Shown in pieces: positions 27,840 to 36,447 of a DNA stretch of 64,000 bases (its first letter is position 1; every line of letters starts with the position of its first letter). Source of the stretch: Shewanella sp. MBTL60-007 (lineage in GTDB: Bacteria > Pseudomonadota > Gammaproteobacteria > Enterobacterales > Shewanellaceae); the NCBI RefSeq assembly GCF_019654915.1, contig NZ_BPET01000001.1, positions 1 to 64,000 on the forward strand, read 5' to 3'. The position numbers and the translations under genes are program-made. The notes below the pieces were generated by a model, which saw only the letters and a list, made by a program, of their open reading frames with translations, was not told where the DNA came from and did not search any database.

Positions 27840-29090
27840 ATGGCAGATCTTCGTCAACAAGCCCTCGATTATCACGAATTCCCAGTACCAGGCAAAACAG
27901 CTGTTTGCCTAACCAAACCCGCAGCAACTAGCATGGATCTCGCGCTAGCCTATAGCCCAGGCGTTGCAGAACCTGTACGTGAAATTGCGGCTAATCCCGA
28001 CAACGCATACCGCTTTACTGGTAAAGGTAATACGGTTGCAGTGATCTCTAATGGTACGGCTATTTTGGGCTTAGGTAACTTAGGTCCATTGGCCTCTAAG
28101 CCTGTTATGGAAGGTAAAGCGTTACTGTTCAAACACTTTGCGAATATCGATGCAACGGATATCGAAGTTAAACACAGAACATCTGAAGAGTTTATTAATA
28201 CGGTTGAAGCAATCGCAGATACGTTTGGTGGTATTAACCTTGAAGATATCAAGGCGCCAGAATGTTTTGAGATTGAAAAAGCGCTAATCGAGCGTTGTAA
28301 TGTACCAGTATTCCACGATGATCAGCATGGTACCGCAATTGTTACAGCGGCGGGCATGATTAACGCGCTGGAAATCCAAGGCAAGTCTATCGAAGAGGCT
28401 GTATTTGTTTGTATGGGCGCTGGTGCGGCTGCGATCGCCTGTATGACGATGATCGTTAACTGTGGTGCGCAGCGCGAAAATGTCTACATGCTAGATAGAA
28501 AAGGCGTTATTCATACTCGTCGTGACGACATTAATGAATATAAAGCGTTATTTGCTAACAACACCGATAAGCGTACGCTACAGGATGTGATTAAAGGTGC
28601 TGACGTATTCTTAGGCCTTTCGGGTCCAGATGTTCTTGCAGCGGAAGATGTTGCGCTGATGGCCGACAAGCCTGTTATCTTTGCTTGTTCTAATCCTGAT
28701 CCAGAGATCAAGCCTGAGTTAGCACACGATGTTCGTAAGGATCTGATCATGGGTACGGGCCGTAGCGACTACCCTAACCAAGTTAACAACGTTCTTTGCT
28801 TCCCATTCATCTTCCGTGGTGCGCTAGATGTGCGTGCTTCTAAGATTAATGATGAGATGAAGATTGCGGCTGTGCATGCCATCGCGGCATTAGCAAAAGA
28901 GCCTGTGCCAGCCTCTGTGCTAGCGGCATATCCGAATGTAGACTCACTTGAGTTTGGTCCAGACTATGTGATCCCTAAACCAATCGATGCTCGTCTGCTA
29001 CCAAATGTAGCCAAAGCGGTTGCGATTGCGGCGATTGAATCTGGCGTAGCGACAATTAAAGAGCTACCTGAAGGTTACATGGAGTCTTAA
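27840..29090 (+). CDS. Malic enzyme, short form
   Basis: This enzyme oxidatively decarboxylates malate to pyruvate. The 416-aa protein corresponds to the malic-enzyme half of MaeB and lacks the phosphotransacetylase-like domain that makes E. coli MaeB about 760 aa. Visible motifs are the YSPGVAEP substrate region, the metal-binding FHDDQHGTA, and the nucleotide-binding CMGAGAAAIA. The GAGAA(A) pattern alone does not let me decide between NAD and NADP. Monocistronic, with ribosome-binding site AGGAT and a strong terminator. Confidence 0.93.
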   Translation: MADLRQQALDYHEFPVPGKTAVCLTKPAATSMDLALAYSPGVAEPVREIAANPDNAYRFTGKGNTVAVISNGTAILGLGNLGPLASKPVMEGKALLFKHFANIDATDIEVKHRTSEEFINTVEAIADTFGGINLEDIKAPECFEIEKALIERCNVPVFHDDQHGTAIVTAAGMINALEIQGKSIEEAVFVCMGAGAAAIACMTMIVNCGAQRENVYMLDRKGVIHTRRDDINEYKALFANNTDKRTLQDVIKGADVFLGLSGPDVLAAEDVALMADKPVIFACSNPDPEIKPELAHDVRKDLIMGTGRSDYPNQVNNVLCFPFIFRGALDVRASKINDEMKIAAVHAIAALAKEPVPASVLAAYPNVDSLEFGPDYVIPKPIDARLLPNVAKAVAIAAIESGVATIKELPEGYMES

Positions 29091-29108
29091 TTCTTCGTGC
29101 AACGGCAT

Positions 29109-29134
29109 AAAAAAGGGCCCTTAGGCCCTTTTTT
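29109..29134 (+). terminator. Malic enzyme gene terminator
   Basis: AAAAAAGGGCC and GGCCCTTTTTT form a perfect 11-bp stem with a short loop and a T run, 18 bp past the stop. Confidence 0.93.
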
Positions 29135-29268
29135 GTTGCCGAGCGTTTTTCGATTACTGTATAACTGAATGTTATTAAGCTAAGGCGGGCTTTTTCATTA
29201 TTTTCTGGGGTGCGATTAAGAGTATGATGATTTAGGCGCAATAAAAAGATCCTGCAGGAAGCGGACTG

Positions 29269-31188
29269 ATGAAACTGACTCGAATTCTAACTAAAAAACT
29301 GACTAGCTTTTGGCTTATGTCATTGGCTGGTGTCGCATTTATCTGTTTTTTGACTGCGATGGTTAGCTTTATTCAGTTAACTTATTCCTTCCAACAGAAT
29401 AAGGTAGGCGAATTAGAAAGCCTGATTGAACAGCAGTTTACTAAAAATTTGTCACAACTAGGTGGAGATGAGGTGGAGCAGTGGCTACCGCCTTTGCTGC
29501 GAGCCTATCAAGCCAGTAATTTCTCTTTATCCCAAAATAATCAATCAATTTTTGAATACCAGTCATCGACACCGTATAAGCACGGCGTGAGCTATACAAG
29601 TGCACTTGCCGATGGTCAGTTAATGATGACACTCACCATGCCTCAGCCATTTAGTAAAGCCGATGTGAGCTGGGGTGAGCTCTTGGTGATCATTATTGGC
29701 TGCTTCACCGTCTTTTTATTTGTGCGCTTTGGGTTTCGTTGGTTTTCGGTTCAACTAATTGGTATCGAAGATCTTGCAATGCGTTCTAGCCTGATTCTAT
29801 CGGGAAAACACGATAAGGCACTCGCTGAAAAGGGCGATGGCAAACCTCGATTGATAAATCGAGCGCTTACCCACCTGCTGTTAGAGTTAGATGATGCCCA
29901 CAAAGAGCGTGCTCGCTTCGATCAGTTTATTCGCTCGAATACATTTCTAGATGCGAGTACTGGCATTGGTAATCGACTATTTCTGAAAAACCGTCTCGAC
30001 GCGCTCAGTAATCAGAGGGGCATGATGACGCCTGGGGTGCTGTACTTACTAGAGATGGAAGATTTAGATTTGTTAAGCAAAGAGCTTAATGAATATGAAA
30101 TGGATGAATTACTGTCGCAACTGATCGGTACCATTAATCAAATTTTAGCCGATAAGGCCAATAGTATTTTTTCGAGGCGTTCAAACAATCAATTTGCCGT
30201 CGTTGTACCACAGATTTCGCAGCTAGAAGCAGATCAGTTGGCGGCTAAGTTATTACGCTTAAGCATGAATCAGCTCAGTACCAGAGTTCACCTTCCAGAT
30301 GACTTTATCCATATTGGCGGAGCATACTTTAAGGTTGGCGATGATAAAGATGCACTGGTCGAAGAGGCTGAATTAGCACTGCGCTCGGCACAATTTCAAG
30401 GAAGCAGTAGCTGGTTTATGTACGATAAAGGTGCGGTCGATGGTGAGCTGTCAAAGGGCTCGGTACGCTGGCGTAGCTTTCTGGAAAATGTCTTGGTGAG
30501 TAAGAGGATCTTCCTATTTTCTCAGCCCGTTGTCGATAGTGACTCCCATGCTCATCATCAAGAGGTGACCAGTAGGCTTCGTGACACTCAGGGGAATCTA
30601 GTCAGAGCCACGCTATTTTTGCCTATGGCGATAAAGTGTGGTCTAACGCCTCAGATAGAGCGACAAGTGATAGAGATGGTGATGTTCGATCTCTTACCTA
30701 AGCATAAAGATAATAGTCTTAAGTTCAGTATTAATTTGAGCTTAGATACCTTGGTTAGCCGCGCATTTGTGCGCTGGCTAAAAACAACCCTACTCGAATA
30801 CCGCCATCTAGCGCCACGGCTGATCTTCGAAGTCAATGAAGATATTTTAGTTAATCATCAAGCACAACTAGCAGAGCCATTGGACATGATTCAGAAAATG
30901 GGGGCTGCAATCTGTGTTGATGGTGTAGGCCAGCAGGTAGTGAGCACTGAATATATCCATCACTATCCCATCTCCTTGATCAAACTGCATCGTTCAATTG
31001 TTAACCACATCCATCTGCGTGCAGAGAATCAGCTATTTGTGCGTAGCTTGATGGGGGGCTTGTACCGTACAGGGGTGCAAGTGTGTGCTGAAGGTGTAGA
31101 AGTCTTTGAAGAGTGGCAGACTTTGCAGATTTTGGGAGTCAGTGCTGGTCAGGGGAGCTTCTTCAGCGAGCCGATCGAAGAGGTATAG
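29269..31188 (+). CDS. csrD: RNase E specificity factor CsrD (MshH), degenerate GGDEF/EAL
   Basis: CsrD directs RNase E to the CsrB/CsrC small RNAs, so it raises free CsrA activity. In Vibrio the same gene is called mshH because it heads the MSHA locus, as here. The 639-aa protein has two membrane helices (about 13-36 and 138-155), a HAMP-like linker with coiled coil, a GGDEF-like domain (about 225-380) in which the catalytic motif is replaced (RRSNNQF), and an EAL-like domain (about 395-635) lacking the EAL glutamate (EVTSRL). It should not make or break c-di-GMP. It is separated from mshI by 217 bp. Confidence 0.93.
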   Translation: MKLTRILTKKLTSFWLMSLAGVAFICFLTAMVSFIQLTYSFQQNKVGELESLIEQQFTKNLSQLGGDEVEQWLPPLLRAYQASNFSLSQNNQSIFEYQSSTPYKHGVSYTSALADGQLMMTLTMPQPFSKADVSWGELLVIIIGCFTVFLFVRFGFRWFSVQLIGIEDLAMRSSLILSGKHDKALAEKGDGKPRLINRALTHLLLELDDAHKERARFDQFIRSNTFLDASTGIGNRLFLKNRLDALSNQRGMMTPGVLYLLEMEDLDLLSKELNEYEMDELLSQLIGTINQILADKANSIFSRRSNNQFAVVVPQISQLEADQLAAKLLRLSMNQLSTRVHLPDDFIHIGGAYFKVGDDKDALVEEAELALRSAQFQGSSSWFMYDKGAVDGELSKGSVRWRSFLENVLVSKRIFLFSQPVVDSDSHAHHQEVTSRLRDTQGNLVRATLFLPMAIKCGLTPQIERQVIEMVMFDLLPKHKDNSLKFSINLSLDTLVSRAFVRWLKTTLLEYRHLAPRLIFEVNEDILVNHQAQLAEPLDMIQKMGAAICVDGVGQQVVSTEYIHHYPISLIKLHRSIVNHIHLRAENQLFVRSLMGGLYRTGVQVCAEGVEVFEEWQTLQILGVSAGQGSFFSEPIEEV

Positions 31189-31405
31189 TTTGTTTCTTCT
31201 TTGTTAGTGTTTGTTGCGCTTTATTCCTAAATTGGGGTTTTATCTATAAAAATCAGGGATAACTCGCTACACTAGTGGCATAATATGTGGCCTTGCGCTA
31301 ATTAGCTAAGGTTTGACAGTATTTCATATATAAACTGATGTGCTATTGAGCACATTTTGTGAGCGCACCTGGGTTGGTTTTTGATAATTTCTAAGGCATA
31401 GATGA

Positions 31406-32284
31406 ATGGAAGGAAGCTTGTTAGATAAGATTCAGTTTTGGCGCAAATCTGCACCGACACTCGAGTTGGGTATCTATATATGCGCTGACAAAATATCCGT
31501 CTTTCAAGCACCCACTATAGAGACTGGCGCTAAAGCCATGACATTTTCGTTTAACCACCATAATTGGGATGAAGCATTCTCTCAGGTGGTTAAAGAGTTT
31601 GCTCCAGCGAAAATTCAAATTGTACTAGCCGCTGATTTTTATCAACTATTACTGGTCGATAAGCCGAATGTGCAAGATGATGAGCTGAATGCGGCACTGC
31701 TCTGGTCGGTAAAAGATATCGTAAGCCAAGCGGTGACTGATATTCATCTGGATTACTTTGAATCATCGAAACAAACAACCAATAAAGTCAATGTAGTTGT
31801 GACTGAGAAGTCCCTGTTATCAGCCCTGTTATTAGCCGCTAAAAGTGCTGGTTTGCACACAGTCGGCGTCTCTATTGAAGAGATGGCAATGAGTAACTTG
31901 TTTAACGATAACCAAGCAAGATTGGTATTAAGCCATCGCGAGGGACAAGAGTTATTGCTGACTGTTGTAAGAGATGGTGAAGTGTTTATGCAGCGCCGAG
32001 TGCGGGGCTTCTTACAGATTGATAAAGTCTCTGCTGAAGATTTAGCCTACGGGGTTGCCGATAATTTAAGTCTAGAGATCCAACGTTCGATGGACTATTT
32101 CGAGAGCCAGCTTCGAGAAGCCCCTGTATCCTCCATCGAGTTAGTCATGGACGGTGAGCGAGAGCAGCTTGCTACGCTTATTAGCGCTAACTTTAATCAA
32201 AGTGTCACCCCCTATCATTCGACGTCGGTTGAGGCGGTATTTGCCGAGTTGGCTTTAGCCGAGTTAGCGCGAGGTCTGGCGTAA
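31406..32284 (+). CDS. mshI: MSHA biogenesis protein MshI (PilM-like)
   Basis: MshI corresponds to PilM, the actin-like cytoplasmic component of the inner-membrane alignment complex of type IV pili. The 292-aa protein has a diverged actin/ASKHA-like fold and no membrane helix. Identification rests on its position as the first msh gene after csrD and on the PilN-like gene that overlaps its end at 32284 (TAATG). The start at 31406 was kept; an RBS-like GGAAGG lies just downstream of it, so a TTG at about 31419 is an alternative start. Confidence 0.88.
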   Translation: MEGSLLDKIQFWRKSAPTLELGIYICADKISVFQAPTIETGAKAMTFSFNHHNWDEAFSQVVKEFAPAKIQIVLAADFYQLLLVDKPNVQDDELNAALLWSVKDIVSQAVTDIHLDYFESSKQTTNKVNVVVTEKSLLSALLLAAKSAGLHTVGVSIEEMAMSNLFNDNQARLVLSHREGQELLLTVVRDGEVFMQRRVRGFLQIDKVSAEDLAYGVADNLSLEIQRSMDYFESQLREAPVSSIELVMDGEREQLATLISANFNQSVTPYHSTSVEAVFAELALAELARGLA

Positions 32285-32892
32285 TGAAATTAAGAGTCAA
32301 CCTTTATTCCGATACATTGTTTCCGCCAGAGCTACGCTTATCCTTTCTTAAATTAAGCCAGCTGCTATTGGGCCTAGTCGTCGTATTATTGCTATCGAGT
32401 TTGTTGGTCTTTGGTTTTAATGCCAAGCTTGAATCTGAGAAAAATAAACTTGAGATAACCAAGCAACGTCTTGATTCAGAGAAAAAAGATCTCGAGACTG
32501 CTCTGGCTAAGCGAGGGCCGAGTGAGGACTTGGTTGCAGAAGTGACCTTGAAGGCACAGCAGTTAGAGCTTAAACAGAAACTGTTCGGCAAACTGAGTCA
32601 ACAGGAGATGCTGACTAGCTATGGTTATTCGCCACTAATGACAGATCTCGCTACTGTGGCCAACGCTAATATTTGGTTAAATCGAATTCAAGTTAACGAA
32701 AACCGTTATATCTTTGAAGGATACACCTCGACTCCAGAGGGAGTACCTTTGTGGATCGAACGCTTGAAAACAACAACCACTTTAAAAGGCCATGCATTTG
32801 CTTCTATGACGATGAGTTTAGGAGAGAAGCAACCCTTGGCATTTAAGCTAACCAGTGATACCAGCACCGCTGACAAGGAGCTGATTAAATGA
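32284..32892 (+). CDS. MSHA biogenesis PilN-like protein (second MshI-type gene)
   Basis: This 202-aa bitopic protein fits PilN: a short cytoplasmic start (MKLRVNLYSD, related to the PilN IN-x-LP motif that binds PilM), one membrane helix (about 22-45), a coiled coil (about 46-100) and a periplasmic ferredoxin-like domain. Shewanella MSHA loci carry it between mshI and mshJ, sometimes named mshI2. It overlaps mshI by 1 nt and mshJ by 4 nt. Confidence 0.88.
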   Translation: MKLRVNLYSDTLFPPELRLSFLKLSQLLLGLVVVLLLSSLLVFGFNAKLESEKNKLEITKQRLDSEKKDLETALAKRGPSEDLVAEVTLKAQQLELKQKLFGKLSQQEMLTSYGYSPLMTDLATVANANIWLNRIQVNENRYIFEGYTSTPEGVPLWIERLKTTTTLKGHAFASMTMSLGEKQPLAFKLTSDTSTADKELIK

Positions 32893-33545
32893 AGCAGCAG
32901 TGGAAGCAAATAGCCGAAAAGTTTGATGTTTTAAGCCAGCGAGAAAGAGTGCTGGTTGCCGCGGCTACGCTTATTCTTGCCGGAGTCATTTTTTATCTAC
33001 CGTTGGAGTCAGCAATCAATGAGTACAGCAAACTCAGTGAACAGAAGCGCTCTATCGAGAGCGAGAATCGGATCTCAAAGCAACAGATTGCGCTGTACGA
33101 AGAGAGCTTAACTAAAGATCCCGATACCGAATACCGACAGCGCCTAAGCAATATAGAGCAGCAAAACAAGGCAATAGACGAGCAGTTATCATCCCAGATG
33201 GTGGATATGGTGCCCGCAGATCATATGCCGACCTTATTGGCTGGTCTACTTTCAAAAATTAAAGGCATCAAGCTTCACTCTTTTACCTCAATTGCACCGA
33301 CCCCATTATTAGAGGTGGGCGAAGAGAAGAAGTTAAATCTGTACAGTCATGGGATTAAACTTGAATTTGTTGGTGATTACTTTTCAGTGCTGAGGTTTGT
33401 CGAGGCTGTAGAAAGTATGCCTAATAAGCTTTACTGGCGTAGCATGGACTATCGGGTTGATACTTATCCAAAAGCTTCAGTATCGCTAGAGCTCTACACC
33501 TTGAGTATCAATAAGGACTTTATCAGTGTTGCCAAAAAAGATTAG
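32889..33545 (+). CDS. mshJ: MSHA biogenesis protein MshJ (PilO-like)
   Basis: MshJ is the PilO-like partner of the PilN-like protein in the inner-membrane alignment complex. The 218-aa protein has one membrane helix (about 22-40), a coiled coil (about 45-95) and a periplasmic alpha-beta domain. It overlaps the preceding gene by 4 nt and mshK by 20 nt, so translation is coupled on both sides. Confidence 0.9.
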   Translation: MKQQWKQIAEKFDVLSQRERVLVAAATLILAGVIFYLPLESAINEYSKLSEQKRSIESENRISKQQIALYEESLTKDPDTEYRQRLSNIEQQNKAIDEQLSSQMVDMVPADHMPTLLAGLLSKIKGIKLHSFTSIAPTPLLEVGEEKKLNLYSHGIKLEFVGDYFSVLRFVEAVESMPNKLYWRSMDYRVDTYPKASVSLELYTLSINKDFISVAKKD

Positions 33546-33861
33546 TGGATTATTGATTGCTTTCTTGTGCAGTACTTTAGGTTTTAACCTTAATGCTGCA
33601 ACGTTACGTGATCCAACATTACCTGGAAATACTTCAGAGAAAGGAAAAGTGGTGTCTGGCTCATCGAGTCGCCACCTTGTATTAAATAGCGTAGTGAAGA
33701 AAGACAGTTCAGCTTATGCGGTGATAAATAATCAGATTTACACCTTAGGCGAGCGGGTCAAAGGTGTCAAAATCGTGCATATTGGTAAGGACACTGTGTC
33801 GTTATCCGACGGCCGTAAACTAACAATGTTTCAAGCTATTACAGATCTTAAGGGACAATAA
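33526..33861 (+). CDS. mshK: MSHA biogenesis protein MshK (PilP-like)
   Basis: MshK is a small periplasmic protein (111 aa) with a signal peptide (cleavage near LNA-A, about residue 24). It resembles the PilP/GspC homology region that links the inner-membrane complex to the secretin: RDPTLPG near the mature start, then a short beta domain with LNSVV and AVINNQIYTLGERV. The start is GTG at 33526, inside the end of mshJ (20-nt overlap). Confidence 0.88.
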   Translation: MLPKKISGLLIAFLCSTLGFNLNAATLRDPTLPGNTSEKGKVVSGSSSRHLVLNSVVKKDSSAYAVINNQIYTLGERVKGVKIVHIGKDTVSLSDGRKLTMFQAITDLKGQ

Positions 33862-33865
33862 TTAA

Positions 33866-35536
33866 ATGCGCTCAATAACTTATATCACCCCTTTGTTGTC
33901 TTTATTGCTAGTGGCTTGCCAAACAGTTGATAGGCCTATCCCTGTAGCTTCTAAGGAGGCGTTAGCAGAATCTATCGCTGCTGATAAAGCTGCAAATGCC
34001 ACTACGCCACCGCCAGCAGTGATGCCAGATGAAGTGCAGCGTGAGCTTTCATCGGGGAATTTGTTAGAGGGCTTTGCCCCTGCAAGGCCTACTGAGCGAC
34101 GTTTCGATGTATCCGCGAACAATGTCGACGCTAAAATCTTTTTCCCTAGCCTAGCGCAAGGCACCCCGTTAAGTGTCGCCGTTCATCCAGATGTAACTGG
34201 TAAGATTTCATTGTCGCTAAAGAGCGTGACCTTACAAGAAGCATTACAAGTTGTTGAGGATATCTATGGTTATGAAGTGAGCCGCGAAGGACGTGTGTTA
34301 CGGATTTTCCCTGCTGGCATGCGTACTGAGACTTTCTCGTTAAACTATCTGTACATGGAGCGCCAGGGCTTGTCTCTGACTTCGGTGAACTCAGGGCGTA
34401 TCTCAGACAATAACTCAAACAGCAATAACAACAGTAATAGTAACAATAACAATAACTTCAACGAATCTTCGAACAGTAACTCAAGCTCGGATAGTAATAA
34501 TAACGAGCAGACTAACGGTACCTTTATTCGTTCAAAGACCAAATCTGATTTTTGGGGCGAGTTACAAGAAACCTTAGTCTCGATTATTGGTAATACAGGC
34601 GGTGGACGCCAAGTCGTTGTGACGCCACAGGCTGGTTTAGTGACGATTAGGGCTTATCCTAATGAAATCCGCCAAGTCCGTAATTTTATTAAAACAGCAG
34701 AGAGTCACCTGCAGCGCCAAGTTATCTTAGAGGCGAAGGTGCTTGAAGTGACGTTATCTGACGGTTATCAGCAGGGCATTCATTGGGAGAGTGTACTAGG
34801 CCACGCCGGTAGTACCGATATTAGCTTTGGTACCAGCCCAACTGCGGGTCTTGGTGATAAAATTACCAACGTCTTAGGTGGGGTCACCTCTATCAAGCTT
34901 GAAGGTTCAGACTTTAGCACCATGATTAACCTGCTCGATACCCAAGGGGATGTCGACGTGTTATCTAGCCCGCGTGTAACGGCGTCTAATAACCAGAAAG
35001 CAGTGATTAAAGTGGGAACCGATGAATACTTTGTGACAGATGTTTCCTCTACTACGGTGGCGGGTAATACGCCGGTGACGACCCCTGAAGTCGAGCTGAC
35101 ACCATTCTTCTCTGGTATCGCCCTAGATGTCACACCGCAAATCGATGAGCAAGGCAATGTGTTGCTGCATATCCACCCATCGGTGATCGACATTAAAGAG
35201 CAAGTGAAGAGCATTAAGATCTCTGATAGCACACTAGAGTTGCCGTTAGCCCAGAGTGAGATCCGTGAGTCTGATACTGTGATTAAGGCGGCTAGCGGAG
35301 ATGTTGTGGTGATCGGTGGCTTGATGAAGAGTGAAAATACCGAGATCGTTTCTAAGGTTCCTCTGCTAGGCGATATTCCTCTCTTAGGTGAAGCCTTTAC
35401 CAACCGAGCCAACTCAACGGTTAAAACAGAGCTAGTGATCTTGCTTAAGCCTGTGGTAGTGGGTGCCAATACATGGGAAAACGAATTGAAGCGTTCTCAA
35501 GAGTTGCTTGACCGTTGGTACCCTGAGGAGCAGTAA
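33866..35536 (+). CDS. mshL: MSHA secretin MshL
   Basis: MshL is the outer-membrane secretin ring through which the pilus leaves the cell. The 556-aa protein is a lipoprotein (lipobox LLVAC, C18) with a secretin N-domain (about 75-150), an asparagine/serine-rich linker (181-217), a second N-domain (about 235-300) and the C-terminal secretin barrel (about 330-535; VPLLGDIPLLGEAF is the signature). The poly-Asn linker is unusually pure and may vary in length between strains. It follows mshK by 4 bp and precedes mshM by 2 bp. Confidence 0.95.
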   Translation: MRSITYITPLLSLLLVACQTVDRPIPVASKEALAESIAADKAANATTPPPAVMPDEVQRELSSGNLLEGFAPARPTERRFDVSANNVDAKIFFPSLAQGTPLSVAVHPDVTGKISLSLKSVTLQEALQVVEDIYGYEVSREGRVLRIFPAGMRTETFSLNYLYMERQGLSLTSVNSGRISDNNSNSNNNSNSNNNNNFNESSNSNSSSDSNNNEQTNGTFIRSKTKSDFWGELQETLVSIIGNTGGGRQVVVTPQAGLVTIRAYPNEIRQVRNFIKTAESHLQRQVILEAKVLEVTLSDGYQQGIHWESVLGHAGSTDISFGTSPTAGLGDKITNVLGGVTSIKLEGSDFSTMINLLDTQGDVDVLSSPRVTASNNQKAVIKVGTDEYFVTDVSSTTVAGNTPVTTPEVELTPFFSGIALDVTPQIDEQGNVLLHIHPSVIDIKEQVKSIKISDSTLELPLAQSEIRESDTVIKAASGDVVVIGGLMKSENTEIVSKVPLLGDIPLLGEAFTNRANSTVKTELVILLKPVVVGANTWENELKRSQELLDRWYPEEQ

Positions 35537-35538
35537 GC

Positions 35539-36447
35539 TTGTATCTGCAGCATTTTGGGTTAACAGAAACCCCGTTTTCTCTTACGCCGAATACGGGATT
35601 TTTCTTTGGCCTCGCGCCCCATGTTGAAGCCTTGCAAGTGCTGCAAACGGCGTTACAAACTGGCGAAGGCTTTATTAAAGTAACCGGGGAAGTGGGCACG
35701 GGTAAGACGCTCACCTGCCGAAAACTGATGAATGAGCTGCCAGAGCGTTTTCATTGCGCCTATCTACCTAATCCATACCTCACACCTGATGAGCTGCGCT
35801 GGGCGGTAGCGATGGAGCTGGGCTTAAAACATTCGAGCCAAATAGATCAACAGCAATTAACTGGTCTCATCCAACAGCAGCTCTTAGCGTTAAGTACACA
35901 TGGACACTCGATTATTTTAGTGCTCGATGAGGCGCAGGCGCTGCCTGATGAGAGCTTAGAGGCGCTGCGTCTGTTTACTAATTTAGAAACAGAGAGCCGC
36001 AAGCTGTTGCAGGTGGTTTTGTTTGCCCAGCCAGAGCTAGATGAAAGGTTAGCACAGAGTAAGTTTAGGCAGCTAAGACAGCGGATCACCTTTAGCTACT
36101 GTTTGCGTCCATTGACGATCGAAGAATCTGTTGCCTACATTCAGCACCGATTAAGCGTTGCTGGTAGTGAAAGCGGGCGGTTGTTTAACGAATCGAATGC
36201 TAAACGTATCGCTAAGGCCGCACGAGGAATCCCTAGGTTGATTAACGTGTTATCCCACAAGGCTTTGCTTGTAGGCTTTGGTGAGGGAGTGAAAAAAATA
36301 GAGTCCCGTCATGTCGATGCTGCGATTGCAGATACTTGTGACGCCATTAAGCATCAATATGGCATGGTTAAATGGTTGGTTGCCGCAGTGGTTGTCGTGA
36401 GTAGTTGTTTAGGTGTGTTTTACTGGTTTAAAGGAGGCGTTGCATGA
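35539..36447 (+). CDS. mshM: MSHA biogenesis AAA ATPase MshM (ExeA-like)
   Basis: MshM is an ExeA/GspA-type ATPase that probably helps the secretin cross or assemble in the peptidoglycan layer. The 302-aa protein has Walker A GEVGTGKT (50-57), Walker B LVLDEAQ (127-133) and a C-terminal membrane helix (about 279-297). The start at 35539 is TTG, with GAGGAG 7 nt upstream inside the end of mshL. It overlaps mshN by 4 nt. Confidence 0.93.
   Translation: MYLQHFGLTETPFSLTPNTGFFFGLAPHVEALQVLQTALQTGEGFIKVTGEVGTGKTLTCRKLMNELPERFHCAYLPNPYLTPDELRWAVAMELGLKHSSQIDQQQLTGLIQQQLLALSTHGHSIILVLDEAQALPDESLEALRLFTNLETESRKLLQVVLFAQPELDERLAQSKFRQLRQRITFSYCLRPLTIEESVAYIQHRLSVAGSESGRLFNESNAKRIAKAARGIPRLINVLSHKALLVGFGEGVKKIESRHVDAAIADTCDAIKHQYGMVKWLVAAVVVVSSCLGVFYWFKGGVA

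Noticed and set aside
31313..31346. Sigma-70 promoter for mshI (TTGACA at 31313)
   Set aside because: The -35 match is perfect, but the best -10-like sequences are 10 or 22 nt away instead of about 17. It may be real but I cannot support it.
34780..35469. A 229-codon antisense frame opposite mshL
   Set aside because: It is the mirror of a strongly conserved secretin domain, and its Ser/Thr-rich translation is typical of antisense shadow frames.
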